Source of the DNA: Suilimivivens sp963638365
GTDB taxonomy: Bacteria > Bacillota > Clostridia > Lachnospirales > Lachnospiraceae
NCBI GenBank assembly: GCA_963638365.1
Contig: CAVHRK010000088.1
Location: forward strand, 17,247 to 81,246
Direction: 5' to 3'
Length of the DNA: 64,000 nucleotides
In this document: piece by piece, positions 52,038 through 61,259 of the stretch
Layout: each line of letters opens with the position of its first letter
Numbering within the stretch: the first letter of the stretch is position 1
Translations under genes and position numbers: made by a program
The notes under the pieces: model-generated
What the model saw: the letters and a program-made list of their open reading frames with translations, nothing else
What the model was told of the DNA's origin: nothing
The model's database searches: none

Positions 52038-53432
52038 TTACTGTTCTTCGTACCAGATGTGGTTCAGGAATTCTTTGTTAATCTGAATCACTTCTTTCAT
52101 GGCATCCTCGCCCGGAGCACCGATCGTAAGACGGCGTTCCACGCAGGTTTTCAGGCTGATCGCATCGTAAATGTCTGCTTCAAATACAGGGCTGATTTCT
52201 TTCAGTTCCTCTAAAGATAACGCATCAATGCTTGTTTCCTTCTCGATACAGTACAGCACAAGACGCCCGATAATTCCATGTGCATCACGGAACGGAACTC
52301 CCTTGCCAACCAGATAATCGGCCGCATCGGTTGCATTCGTAAAGCCGTTCATCGCACTCTTTTCCATAATCTCATTACGGAACTTCATGGTCTTTAACAT
52401 GCCGTCAAACAAAACCAGACAATGCTTCACGGTATCGATGGCATCAAAGGTCACTTCCTTATCTTCCTGCATATCTTTATTGTAAGCAAGCGGAATGCCC
52501 TTCATCGTTGTTAATATGGAAACGAGCGCTCCATAGACACGTCCGGTCTTTCCTCTTACCAGCTCTGCAATATCCGGGTTCTTCTTCTGCGGCATAATGC
52601 TGCTTCCGGTAGAATAGGCATCATCGATCTCCACGAAGCGGTATTCATTCGAATTCCAGATAATGACTTCCTCGGAGAAACGGCTTAAATGCATCATGAT
52701 CGCAGACAATGCCGCCAGGAATTCTATCACATAGTCACGGTCCGCAACCGAATCCATACTGTTTAAGGTCGGTCCTTCGAAGCCCATTAAGGAAGCTGTG
52801 TAGGCACGGTCTAACGGATAGGTCGTTCCTGCAAAAGCCCCTGCTCCGAGCGGACAATAATTCATTCTCTTATAGATATCCTCCATACGGAGAATATCCC
52901 TTTTAAACATTTCAAAGTAGGCTCCCATATGATGTGCAAGCGTGGTCGGCTGTGCTTTCTGTAAATGGGTAAAGCCCGGCATATAGGTGTGAAGATTCGT
53001 CTCCATAATGGTAAGGAGGGTTGTCAGAATCTCCTTTAAACACTCGGAAACCTCAATAACCTCATGACGGACATATAAACGCATGTCCAAAGCCACCTGA
53101 TCGTTCCGGCTTCTTCCGGTGTGCATTTTTTTACCGGCATCTCCGATCCGGTCAATCAGATTAGCTTCCACAAAGCTGTGAATGTCTTCGTATTCGGAAG
53201 TGATTGTAAGATTTCCATCGCGGACATCTTCCCGGATCCGGGTTAATCCCTTCACGATCTGATCCTTTTCTTCACAGGTCAGAATGCCCTGTTTCTCTAA
53301 CATTACCACGTGTGCAATACTGCCCTCGATGTCCTGTTCAAACAATCGTTTATCAAAGTTAATGGATGCATTGAAATCGTATACCAGCTTGTCCGTTTCT
53401 TTCGTGAAACGGCCGCCCCACAATTGAGCCAT
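52038..53432 (-). CDS. argH: Argininosuccinate lyase
   Basis: ArgH splits argininosuccinate into arginine and fumarate, the last step of arginine synthesis. Signatures are QLWGGRFTKETDKLVYDFNAS at the start (in part: LWGGRFTKETDKL), TGRSRNDQVALDMRLY, the HLQKAQPTTLAHH His motif and the catalytic loop GSSIMPQKKNPD. The start at 53432 gives 464 residues and has a GGAGG box; the longer frame to 53477 is rejected. argG is not adjacent. It is divergent from the ABC transporter operon. Confidence 0.96.
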   Translation of the reverse strand: MAQLWGGRFTKETDKLVYDFNASINFDKRLFEQDIEGSIAHVVMLEKQGILTCEEKDQIVKGLTRIREDVRDGNLTITSEYEDIHSFVEANLIDRIGDAGKKMHTGRSRNDQVALDMRLYVRHEVIEVSECLKEILTTLLTIMETNLHTYMPGFTHLQKAQPTTLAHHMGAYFEMFKRDILRMEDIYKRMNYCPLGAGAFAGTTYPLDRAYTASLMGFEGPTLNSMDSVADRDYVIEFLAALSAIMMHLSRFSEEVIIWNSNEYRFVEIDDAYSTGSSIMPQKKNPDIAELVRGKTGRVYGALVSILTTMKGIPLAYNKDMQEDKEVTFDAIDTVKHCLVLFDGMLKTMKFRNEIMEKSAMNGFTNATDAADYLVGKGVPFRDAHGIIGRLVLYCIEKETSIDALSLEELKEISPVFEADIYDAISLKTCVERRLTIGAPGEDAMKEVIQINKEFLNHIWYEEQ

Positions 53433-53546
53433 AAATATCCATCCTCCAATTATTAAATCTGAATTTGATACTATCATATTTTTAGGAGCTTTTCAACAAA
53501 AGTTACGCACATATTCGTATTTTTATTCATAAGTTATATTAGAATT

Positions 53547-53563
53547 TTCTGTATCCTACAGAA
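53547..53563. promoter_or_regulatory. Inverted repeat upstream of the ABC transporter operon
   Basis: TTCTGTA and TACAGAA with a 3-base spacer form a perfect 17-bp dyad about 22 bases upstream of the ATPase gene start. AT-rich sequence in front of it could hold a promoter, so a repressor site is possible. Confidence 0.45.
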
Positions 53564-53584
53564 TATGCAGAAATGAGGCAATCT

Positions 53585-54340
53585 ATGAATCCGACTCTTT
53601 TACGTCTTCAACATATAGACTTTTCCTATCATACCCTTCACGGAGAGACCAAAGCCTTAAGTGACGTTTCTTTTACGGTTACAGAGGGGGAATTTCTCGC
53701 AATCGTCGGTCCAAGCGGCTGCGGCAAGTCGACGCTTTTATCCATGATTGCCGGACTGATTCAGCCGGAGGACGGAACCATTACCTTCGCCCATGATTCG
53801 CCACGGATCGGCTACATGCTCCAGCAGGATCATCTGCTTCCCTGGCGGACCATATGGAGCAACATTCTTTTAGGTCCCGAAATCCAGCGGAACCTAACTC
53901 CTGACAAAAAAGAAAAGGCCATGCATCTCCTGACCGATTATGGACTTCTTCCCTTCAAAGATAAGCACCCGAATGAGTTATCCGGCGGGATGCGCCAGCG
54001 CGCCGCCCTCATCCGTACCATGGTCATGGAGCCGGAACTGCTTCTTCTGGATGAACCGTTCAGTGCCCTGGATTACCAGACGCGCCTCATGGTATCTGCC
54101 GATATCGGAAGGATTATCCGCCATTCCGGAATTACCGCCATTTTAATCACGCATGATTTATCCGAAGCGGTTTCCCTTGCCGACCGTGTGATCGTCTTAA
54201 GCAAACGCCCAGGAAAAGTCGTACGGAATCTTCCCATCTCCCTGACGCTTCCGGATGATTCCCTTCTGGCTGCCCGTAACGCTCCGGAATTTCATCACTA
54301 TTTTAATATCTTATGGAAGGAGATCTCGGATGAACACTGA
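53585..54340 (+). CDS. ABC transporter ATP-binding protein, nitrate/taurine (NitT/TauT) family
   Basis: The 251-residue ATPase has Walker A GPSGCGKSTLL, signature LSGGMRQRAAL, Walker B LLLLDEPFSAL and the H-loop ILITHDLSEA. It resembles SsuB/TauB/ThiZ-type ATPases. The ATG at 53585 is preferred because GAGG lies six bases upstream; the ATG at 53573 has none. It overlaps the permease gene by 11 bases. Substrate cannot be assigned; sulfonates, pyrimidine precursors of thiamine and nitrate are family examples. Confidence 0.88.
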   Translation: MNPTLLRLQHIDFSYHTLHGETKALSDVSFTVTEGEFLAIVGPSGCGKSTLLSMIAGLIQPEDGTITFAHDSPRIGYMLQQDHLLPWRTIWSNILLGPEIQRNLTPDKKEKAMHLLTDYGLLPFKDKHPNELSGGMRQRAALIRTMVMEPELLLLDEPFSALDYQTRLMVSADIGRIIRHSGITAILITHDLSEAVSLADRVIVLSKRPGKVVRNLPISLTLPDDSLLAARNAPEFHHYFNILWKEISDEH

Positions 54341-55133
54341 ATCCTATGCCCAGCAGCAATATTATAAAAAACACCGGCGACACCACAATACCATTACTTT
54401 TTTACGGGTTTTCCTGCTGATTGCCTTTTTGATTCTATGGGAAACGGCCTCCCGGCTCAACTGGATTGATTCCTTCTTTTTCAGCAGTCCTTCCATGGTG
54501 GCTGCCTACTTCTTAAAAATGCTCAAAGACGGCAGTTTTTTCCTGCACACCGGAATTACCCTGTTTGAAACTCTGGTAAGCTTTGCCCTAATCTGTATTC
54601 TGGGAATCTTCTCCGCAACGCTTCTCTGGTATTATCATCCAATTGCCGAGGTGACCGAACCTTATTTCGTTGTCTTAAACAGCCTGCCCAAATCCGCACT
54701 CGCTCCCCTCCTGATCGTCTGGCTTGGAACCGGAATGAACACCATTATTATTGCCGGAATTTCCGTTGCACTTTTTGGTTCGGTCATCAACCTTTATACC
54801 TGCTTCAAACAGGTGGATGAGGAACGTTCCAAGCTAATTTATACCCTTGGCGGAACGAAATTCGATGTCTACCGGAAGGTTATTCTTCCTTCTTCGGTTC
54901 CCGGAATCATCAGTAATATGAAGGTCAATGTGGGGCTTGCTTTAGTCGGTGTGATCATTGGAGAGTTCCTGGCTGCAAGAAGGGGACTCGGCTATCTCAT
55001 CATCTACGGTTCCCAGGTCTTCCAGTTGAATATGGTGATTACCTCCATTCTGATTCTGTGTTTCCTTGCTTTGCTGCTCTATCAGCTCCTGCAGTATCTT
55101 GAACACCGGAATAAGAAAAAGAATGCCATATAA
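54330..55133 (+). CDS. ABC transporter permease, NitT/TauT family
   Basis: A 267-residue membrane protein with six predicted helices and the EAA-type cytoplasmic loop seen in YTLGGTKFDVYRKVILPSSVPGI. The start at 54330 has AAGGAG upstream, inside the ATPase gene. No periplasmic-type binding protein gene follows: the next feature is a terminator and a tRNA on the other strand. The binding protein must be encoded elsewhere, or the transporter is an orphan. Confidence 0.88.
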   Translation: MNTESYAQQQYYKKHRRHHNTITFLRVFLLIAFLILWETASRLNWIDSFFFSSPSMVAAYFLKMLKDGSFFLHTGITLFETLVSFALICILGIFSATLLWYYHPIAEVTEPYFVVLNSLPKSALAPLLIVWLGTGMNTIIIAGISVALFGSVINLYTCFKQVDEERSKLIYTLGGTKFDVYRKVILPSSVPGIISNMKVNVGLALVGVIIGEFLAARRGLGYLIIYGSQVFQLNMVITSILILCFLALLLYQLLQYLEHRNKKKNAI

Positions 55134-55156
55134 TATAATGGAACGCCAAATTCAAA

Positions 55157-55186
55157 ACAGGCTGCCACAATTCTGTGACAGCCTGT
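55157..55186 (-). terminator. Terminator of tRNA-Thr (possibly bidirectional)
   Basis: ACAGGCTG and CAGCCTGT form the outer stem, with inner CACA/TGTG pairing and one C-A mismatch. On the minus strand TTTTGAATTT follows, directly downstream of the tRNA. Confidence 0.75.
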
Positions 55187-55197
55187 CATAAGGTGAA

Positions 55198-55270
55198 AGC
55201 TACCGAGGGGATTCGAACCCCTGACCTGCTGATTACGAATCAGCTGCTCTACCGACTGAGCCACGGTAGC
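55198..55270 (-). tRNA. tRNA-Thr (anticodon CGT)
   Basis: The cloverleaf folds without mismatch: acceptor GCTACCG/CGGTAGC, D stem GCTC/GAGC, anticodon stem GCTGA/TCAGC with loop TTCGTAA, variable loop AGGTC and T arm AGGGG-TTCGAAT-CCCCT. Anticodon CGT reads ACG, so it is threonine. The discriminator base is U and CCA is not encoded. Confidence 0.97.
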
Positions 55271-55323
55271 AATACACGAACAAAAATTATTATATACATG
55301 GAATGAATTTTTTGCAAGTATTT

Positions 55324-56196
55324 TTACGCTTTTTCTGAAAGATGGATATCCATCTGCGGAAACGGAATGGAGATTCCGGCCTCATCCAGCGTCAGCTTGA
55401 TGTTTTCGGTCAGGTACGCCTTCCGTTCGTAAAAGTCTTCCGTCTTTACAAAGCAGCGTACAATGAGGTTCACGCTGCTGTCCCCTAAGGAATCCACAAT
55501 CACCTGTTTCGTCTTATCCTGCAGAATCTTATCTGTATGATCGAGCAGCTCAAGAAGTACCTCCCGCGCTTTCCGGATATCGGCATCGTAGCTGATCCCC
55601 ACCGGAATATCAATCCGGTGCTCCGGACATCTCGTATAGTTTGTGATGGAGCCATTCGCAAGCGGTCCGTTCGGCAGTACGATCATCCTTTGATCGGCCG
55701 TAATGATTTTGGTATAAAAAATATCCAGCTCTTTTACCACGCCATCGTTGCCATTCTCATCGGAAATCCGCTCTCCGACAACGAAGGGCTTGAGAATCAG
55801 AATCAACATTCCTCCGGCCAGATTACTAAGGCTTCCCTGCCAGGCAAAACCAATCGCCACGCTGACCGATCCCAATATGGCAAGAAAGCTGCTGATCTCT
55901 ACACCGCAGGTCGCAATCACGGTCACAAAGAGGAAAAACATGAGGATTGCCTTTAATAACGAATCGGTAAAATGAATAATTCCCTGATCCACATTGGCTC
56001 TCTGCAAAGATTTACGCAAAATTTTGCGGATCAGTTTAATAAGCTGCAGCCCCACGACCAGAACAAGGATTGCAACCAACAGTTTCACGCCAAAACGAAG
56101 TAATTTTTCCGGTAATTCATTCAAAAACTTCTGAATCACTCCGGGAGAAAGATCAATATCGGTAATGTCTGATATCTCGGCAATATTGGTATCCAT
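55324..56196 (-). CDS. Small-conductance mechanosensitive channel (MscS family)
   Basis: MscS channels release solutes on osmotic downshock. The 290-residue protein has three membrane segments (about 33-55, 80-100 and 107-130), the pore helix region AIGFAWQGSLSNLAGGMLI, and the cytoplasmic beta domain beginning LKPFVVGERI. IDIPVGISYDADIRKAREVL and the end domain match the family. An AAGGA box precedes the start. It lies between glgB and the tRNA gene and has no obvious operon partner. Confidence 0.92.
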   Translation of the reverse strand: MDTNIAEISDITDIDLSPGVIQKFLNELPEKLLRFGVKLLVAILVLVVGLQLIKLIRKILRKSLQRANVDQGIIHFTDSLLKAILMFFLFVTVIATCGVEISSFLAILGSVSVAIGFAWQGSLSNLAGGMLILILKPFVVGERISDENGNDGVVKELDIFYTKIITADQRMIVLPNGPLANGSITNYTRCPEHRIDIPVGISYDADIRKAREVLLELLDHTDKILQDKTKQVIVDSLGDSSVNLIVRCFVKTEDFYERKAYLTENIKLTLDEAGISIPFPQMDIHLSEKA

Positions 56197-56228
56197 ATCT
56201 CATTTCCTTCCAGAATTATAAGTCATTA

Positions 56229-58721
56229 TTATTTTGCTTTCTTTGCAGCCTCTTCTGCCTTTTTCCATTCGATTGAAGCAATTTTTTCCTCTTCCTTCGC
56301 ACGCTCTAAGGCTTTCTTTGCCTGCTGCATAATTTCTTCGGCCTGCTTCTTTAATTCTTTGGCACGCAAGGTCAGTTCTTCGGCTTCTGCCTCAGCCTCT
56401 TTCGCACGCTGTTCGGCTTCCTGTGCCAGACGGATCGCCTTCGTCTCTGCTTTGCAGTTCTCAATCTGCTGCTTTTCCTTCGCGGTATAGGCAACAAATT
56501 TAAAAATGCTTAAAGAAAGCGGTGCTGCCTTCATGGTAAAGGAAAAAGGATGTCCATCGGATTCTTCCTCGTTTACGGGAATGGCACGGCTGTTTACGCG
56601 GCCCTTTCCACCGTAAGCCTTATCATCCGTATTCAGAATTTCTTTATATTTTCCTGCCATCGGAACTCCGATGCAGAATTCCTGCTCAATATTGGCAAAG
56701 TTTGCGACAACAATAAGGGTCTGCTCCGGCTTTGCAGCCTTTCTCATATAGGAAAGCATGCACTTCTCGGGAGAAATACAGTTGATCCACTGGAAACCGT
56801 CCGCCTCCGTATCCTTCTCATAAAGTGCCGGAAGCTCCTGATATAACTTATTCAGGTCACGCACCAGATGATGGATTCCTTTGTGTGCAGGCTCTTTTAA
56901 CAGCTCCCATTTCGTCTGTCTGGTTTCGTCAAACTCCTGGAACTCCGCAATATCCTGTCCCATAAACAGAAGCTTTTTGCCTGGATGGGTCATCACATAG
57001 CCATAGGTCAGCCGCAGGTTTGCAAATTTATCCTCGATCGTGCCCGGCATCTTGCCAATCATGGAAGCCTTGCCATGTACGACCTCGTCATGGGAAAACG
57101 GCAGCATAAAGTTCTCGCTGTAGGCGTAAATCATGCTGAATGTCAGTTCATTGTGATGATGTGCACGGAAGTACGGGTCAAAGCTGATATAGGACAGATA
57201 ATCATTCATAAAGCCCATATTCCACTTAAGGTCAAAGCCAAGTCCTTCGTCATCCAATGCACCTGTCACCTTCGGCCATGCCGTCGATTCTTCGGCAATC
57301 ATCAGCACATCCGGATTCCGCTTTTTCATAATGGAATTCAGATGCTTGATCATTTCAATTGCTTCCAGATTCTCGTTGCCGCCATAAATATTGGCAACCC
57401 ATTCGCCATCCTTACGTCCATAATCCAGATATAACATGGAAGCAACCGCATCCATGCGGATTCCGTCGGCATGGAACTGTTCTGCCCAGTATAATGCATT
57501 GGCAATCAGATAGTTGGAAACTTCCGGTCGTCCGTAATTATAAATCAGTGTTCCCCAATGCGGATGGCTTCCCTTCCGGGGATCCGCATGCTCATAAAGA
57601 CAGGTTCCGTCAAACTCGACAAGTCCATAGATATCTCTCGGGAAATGTGCCGGAACCCAGTCCAGAATCACACCGATGCCCGCCTGATGAAGCGTATCCA
57701 CAAAGTACCGGAAATCATCCGGCGTTCCATACCGTGCGGTCGGTGCATAGTATCCGATCACCTGATAGCCCCAGGATGCATCTAAGGGATGTTCCATCAC
57801 CGGCATAAGTTCTACATGCGTGTAGCCCATTTCCTTCGCATATTCTGCTACGAGAGGAGCCAGTTCACGGTAGGATAAGCTTTCTTTTCCAGCCTCGCCA
57901 TGCCGGAAGGATCCCAGATATAATTCGTAAACACTGATGGGCGCATTCTTTTCGACATATTTCTTTCGCTTCTTCATCCAGTCTGCGTCCTCATAGCTGT
58001 AATGAGAATCTTCCACGATGGAAGCCGTATCCGGGCGAAGCTGCTGACGGAATGCATAAGGATCTGCCTTTAAAACGGTCAGACCGCCCTTTTTCTTAAT
58101 TTCATATTTATAACAGTCACCGGCCTGAACATCCGGAATAAACAGTTCAAAAATACCGGTTGCGTCATCCTTTATCATGGGATAAATCCGTCCGTCCCAG
58201 TTGTTAAAGTCTCCAACCACACTGACGCGGACCGCATTCGGCGCCCAGACTGCAAACTGCGTTCCGGCAACACCGTTTCTCGTACAGGGATGTGCTCCCA
58301 GATGTTCATAAATGGTATAATGAATGCCCGAAGTAAACCGTACCGCATCCTTTTCGGATAAGGATACCGGTGCAAATGCATAGGCATCCTTTTTCATTGT
58401 GCTGTTTCCTTCGGCATCGATAATTTCATACTCATAGTGCTGTGGCTTCTTTCCCTGATAGAGACATGCAAAGAAACCATTCTCATCTGCCATTTCCATC
58501 GGAAGTACTACTTTGGCAGAGGATGTCACCTCCGCAGCCTCCGAACGCTTCTCTTCCGTGAAATGTACATTTACCTTCACTGCTCCCGGCCAGAACATCT
58601 GAAACAGGACATTCTTTCCTGTGGTGTGTACCCCCAGAATCTCCTGCGGTTTTGCTTCCTCTGAATACACAATCCCTTCAATTCTCGGCCAGTTCATTAG
58701 TTTATATAATTTATTGTTCAT
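56229..58721 (-). CDS. glgB: 1,4-alpha-glucan branching enzyme with coiled-coil C-terminal extension
   Basis: GlgB introduces alpha-1,6 branches into glycogen. The 830-residue protein has an N-terminal domain (about 1-110), a CBM48 domain (LGAHPCTRNG, then FAVWAPNAVRVSVVGDFN) and a GH13 catalytic domain with GIRMDAVASML (nucleophile), MIAEESTAWP (acid/base) and LPFSHDEVVHG. A normal GlgB would end near residue 745; here about 83 residues follow, a run of Glu, Ala and Lys typical of a long helix. The start at 58721 follows AAGGGG; the longer frame to 58781 is rejected. No other glg genes are nearby. Confidence 0.93.
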   Translation of the reverse strand: MNNKLYKLMNWPRIEGIVYSEEAKPQEILGVHTTGKNVLFQMFWPGAVKVNVHFTEEKRSEAAEVTSSAKVVLPMEMADENGFFACLYQGKKPQHYEYEIIDAEGNSTMKKDAYAFAPVSLSEKDAVRFTSGIHYTIYEHLGAHPCTRNGVAGTQFAVWAPNAVRVSVVGDFNNWDGRIYPMIKDDATGIFELFIPDVQAGDCYKYEIKKKGGLTVLKADPYAFRQQLRPDTASIVEDSHYSYEDADWMKKRKKYVEKNAPISVYELYLGSFRHGEAGKESLSYRELAPLVAEYAKEMGYTHVELMPVMEHPLDASWGYQVIGYYAPTARYGTPDDFRYFVDTLHQAGIGVILDWVPAHFPRDIYGLVEFDGTCLYEHADPRKGSHPHWGTLIYNYGRPEVSNYLIANALYWAEQFHADGIRMDAVASMLYLDYGRKDGEWVANIYGGNENLEAIEMIKHLNSIMKKRNPDVLMIAEESTAWPKVTGALDDEGLGFDLKWNMGFMNDYLSYISFDPYFRAHHHNELTFSMIYAYSENFMLPFSHDEVVHGKASMIGKMPGTIEDKFANLRLTYGYVMTHPGKKLLFMGQDIAEFQEFDETRQTKWELLKEPAHKGIHHLVRDLNKLYQELPALYEKDTEADGFQWINCISPEKCMLSYMRKAAKPEQTLIVVANFANIEQEFCIGVPMAGKYKEILNTDDKAYGGKGRVNSRAIPVNEEESDGHPFSFTMKAAPLSLSIFKFVAYTAKEKQQIENCKAETKAIRLAQEAEQRAKEAEAEAEELTLRAKELKKQAEEIMQQAKKALERAKEEEKIASIEWKKAEEAAKKAK

Positions 58722-58820
58722 GCGCTTACCCCTTCCCGAAAGTCCTGTCTTCATTTTACCAAAGTTGTGTATACAAAACAAGCACCGCAGGATAATTCCT
58801 ATACATTACTCTTTAAAGTT

Positions 58821-59252
58821 TTACAAATTTTCGTGTTTCGGGCGATTCTCACTTGTCCACTTTTTCGGATTGGTGTCATCGGGCGCAAGTCCTGCGAGAA
58901 TTGCTTCATAATGTGCCACTTTCTCATCCATATATTTTGCCGTGGCTTTCGCTTCCTCCAAGCGCTTATAGGCTTCTGTCCGCTGCTTCCGGATAATTCC
59001 ATACCGTGCCTGCAGATTTTCCTCTGATTCTTCCTGCAGACACAAACGGCAGTACTCCTGAATATCCTCAATCGAAGCACCACATCCCTTCAGGCACTTA
59101 ATTCCCTGCATCCAGTTCACAGACTCTTCATTGAATACACGGCGATTTTTCCCATCACGTTCACATGGCAAAAGTCCTTTATCCGTATAAAACCGCAAGG
59201 TATGCTCTGTTACATCGAACATCTTTGCCATCTGCCTGATTGTATAATTCAT
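58821..59252 (-). CDS. MerR family transcriptional regulator
   Basis: A 143-residue regulator with the MerR winged helix-turn-helix at the N terminus: YTIRQMAKMFDVTEHTLRFY, then RRVFNEESVNWMQGIKCLK, and a dimerisation coiled coil (about 80-120). The C-terminal effector part is short and has no Cys pattern of metal sensors, although a single CRLC pair lies at about 69-72. It is divergent from an aldo/keto reductase gene whose promoter has the typical MerR layout (59287-59317). This suggests that it activates that gene. Confidence 0.9.
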   Translation of the reverse strand: MNYTIRQMAKMFDVTEHTLRFYTDKGLLPCERDGKNRRVFNEESVNWMQGIKCLKGCGASIEDIQEYCRLCLQEESEENLQARYGIIRKQRTEAYKRLEEAKATAKYMDEKVAHYEAILAGLAPDDTNPKKWTSENRPKHENL

Positions 59253-59286
59253 AACCGTCCTCCTCTAAAACTCCTGCAAAAAATTC

Positions 59287-59317
59287 TTTACTTCGTGTTA
59301 CACGAACCTGTTAGAAT
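59287..59317 (+). promoter_or_regulatory. MerR-type promoter of the aldo/keto reductase gene
   Basis: TTTACT (59287-59292) and TAGAAT (59312-59317) are separated by 19 bp, longer than normal and typical of MerR-activated promoters. The spacer holds the perfect dyad TTCGTGTTACACGAA (59292-59306). The regulator gene is directly divergent. Confidence 0.75.
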
Positions 59318-59368
59318 CATTATAACATAGGAAAATATCTATGCAATTATAAGAACGGAGGCACAAAC

Positions 59369-60202
59369 ATGGAATATTTAACTTTAAATAACGGCATTCA
59401 GATGCCGCTTGTCGGCTTTGGCACCTTTATGCTCAACGGAGAAAGCTGCACTGATGCAGTTGTTTCTGCCATTCAGGCAGGATACCGCATGATTGATACG
59501 GCACAGGCCTATGGAAATGAGGCAGCAGTCGGTGCAGGCATTCGGGCAAGCGGAATTGACCGCAAAGAACTTTTTCTCGTTACCAAAGTCAACTTTACTT
59601 CTTACGAGAATGCGGAACAGACTGTTTTGCAGTCTCTTAAAAATCTGCAGACCGATTATCTTGATCTGCTGCTTCTGCACTGGCCGTTTGCAAACTATTA
59701 TGCCGCATGGCGCAGCTTAGAAAAGCTGTATACGGATGGCAAAATCCGGGCGATTGGTGTTTCAAATTTTGAACCGGATCAGCTTCTTGATCTGATTGCT
59801 TATAACCAGATTGTCCCTGCAGTGAATCAGATTGAAACCAATTTATACTGCCAGCGCAGCATGGAACGCAGCTGGATGGACAAAAAACAGGTGGCACACA
59901 TGGCCTATGCCCCGCTCGGGCAGGGGAACCGTAATGAAATGTATCAGGAATCCGCTGTATGCACCCTTGCAGAGAAATACAGCAAAACTCCGGCACAGAT
60001 TCTCCTCCGGTTCCTTACCCAGAAGAATATTGTGATCATACCAAGAAGCTCAAACCCGGAACACATCCGTGAAAACTTTGCGTTGTTTGATTTTACACTG
60101 ACCGATGACGAGATGGCAGTGCTTACTTCCCTGGACAGAAAAGAGCCACTGATTGGGAAGCCGGAAACACCGGAGCTGGTTGAATTTTCCCTGACATGGT
60201 AA
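59369..60202 (+). CDS. Aldo/keto reductase
   Basis: A 277-residue NADPH-dependent oxidoreductase of the AKR superfamily. The tetrad is visible: the Asp in MIDTAQAYGNEAAVG, the Tyr in the same motif, the Lys in LVTKVNF and the His in LLLHWP. IGVSNFEPDQL and IPRSSNPEHIRENF are further signatures of the AKR5-like group (diketogulonate reductase-like). It follows a MerR-type promoter, so it is probably induced by aldehydes or another stress signal. GGAGG precedes the start. Confidence 0.92.
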   Translation: MEYLTLNNGIQMPLVGFGTFMLNGESCTDAVVSAIQAGYRMIDTAQAYGNEAAVGAGIRASGIDRKELFLVTKVNFTSYENAEQTVLQSLKNLQTDYLDLLLLHWPFANYYAAWRSLEKLYTDGKIRAIGVSNFEPDQLLDLIAYNQIVPAVNQIETNLYCQRSMERSWMDKKQVAHMAYAPLGQGNRNEMYQESAVCTLAEKYSKTPAQILLRFLTQKNIVIIPRSSNPEHIRENFALFDFTLTDDEMAVLTSLDRKEPLIGKPETPELVEFSLTW

Positions 60203-60205
60203 TAC

Positions 60206-60241
60206 AAAAGCGGAGAACATAATAGCGCGTTCTCCGCTTTT
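60206..60241 (+). terminator. Intrinsic terminator of the aldo/keto reductase gene
   Basis: A perfect 13-bp stem, AAAAGCGGAGAAC and its complement, with a 10-base loop and a built-in T-run. Confidence 0.88.
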
Positions 60242-60352
60242 ACTTACACATTCTTTAGCTTCAAGAAATATTCCTTCCAGCCACAGGAAATTCATTCACC
60301 CTCTATATATATGCTCCTATTGTGACTGTTCACTTCTATAAGTTCTGAACCA

Positions 60353-61102
60353 TTACTTTTCCAGTGCCTGCAATGCGGATACAAGTTTTTCTGCATTTAG
60401 CATTTTATCAGACCATTCAAATTTTTTATGTTTATTTCTGGTGTAGTAGCAGATATAATGTTCTACACCATCATATGGATATTCATTTACAAATGGATGT
60501 ATCATCATGTACTCCAGGCATTTCACAAAAGCAATTATTCTGTTATCCTTTCTTTTTATTGAATATACTCTGGATATAAGATACATTTTGGAAAATGGTA
60601 CATCTATTTCCTGCCCCTTGTTCACGTCATAAAATCTGTTAGTTATCTGAAAAAAACGTGCAAACGATTTATAAACTACTGCTATATTTCTGTTTTGCAG
60701 CAACATGGTTCTTCTCCTCCGTTCATCCTGAATGCTTATATCCTTACCTGCACAATGGGATTCCATCCATGCCCCTACTGCAGCATATATAATAGCAAGT
60801 CCGAACGCACCTACTGCCGTAAGTATGCTTCCAAAACCCAGGTTGCGCAGCACAATGGATTCTCCTGTTTTATTCATAAGCCCCAATATAACCATGGTAC
60901 CTATAACCATTATTCCGGCCAGGATCAGCAATATTTTTATAGTAACAGCAATATAACGATGTTTTTTATTGTTCTTTATTATTTCTTCATTGTTGTCAGG
61001 AGCATGAATATATTCTTCATCACTCTCTATGGTGTAATATGCCTGTTTTATTATCCATTGATAATCATCCATAGGTGTGTGGTCAGAAATTAAATATTTC
61101 AT
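60353..61102 (-). CDS. Hypothetical membrane protein
   Basis: A 249-residue protein I do not recognise. The N-terminal 45 residues are acidic and soluble (DDYQWIIKQAYYTIES), then come two membrane helices at about 51-73 and 90-112, and a basic soluble C-terminal half with many aromatic residues (YICYYTRNKHKKFEW). Both soluble parts probably face the cytoplasm. GGGAG precedes the start. It stands alone in an AT-rich region and may be strain-specific. Confidence 0.7.
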   Translation of the reverse strand: MKYLISDHTPMDDYQWIIKQAYYTIESDEEYIHAPDNNEEIIKNNKKHRYIAVTIKILLILAGIMVIGTMVILGLMNKTGESIVLRNLGFGSILTAVGAFGLAIIYAAVGAWMESHCAGKDISIQDERRRRTMLLQNRNIAVVYKSFARFFQITNRFYDVNKGQEIDVPFSKMYLISRVYSIKRKDNRIIAFVKCLEYMMIHPFVNEYPYDGVEHYICYYTRNKHKKFEWSDKMLNAEKLVSALQALEK

Positions 61103-61259
61103 ACAGTAATCTCCCTTCTGCTAAAACAAGAACGTCACAAAAGCAGACTCCATTTACCATCGCTAAAATAAATATGCACATTATAGAGAATATTATTGCT
61201 ACATTCAAATTTTGCACCTGCTATTCCTATTTTTGTATTTATAACACAAAAAGCGAAAA

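Noticed and set aside
55198..55270. tRNA-Thr as an integration site
   Set aside because: No integrase gene and no repeat of the tRNA 3' end was seen in the flanks.
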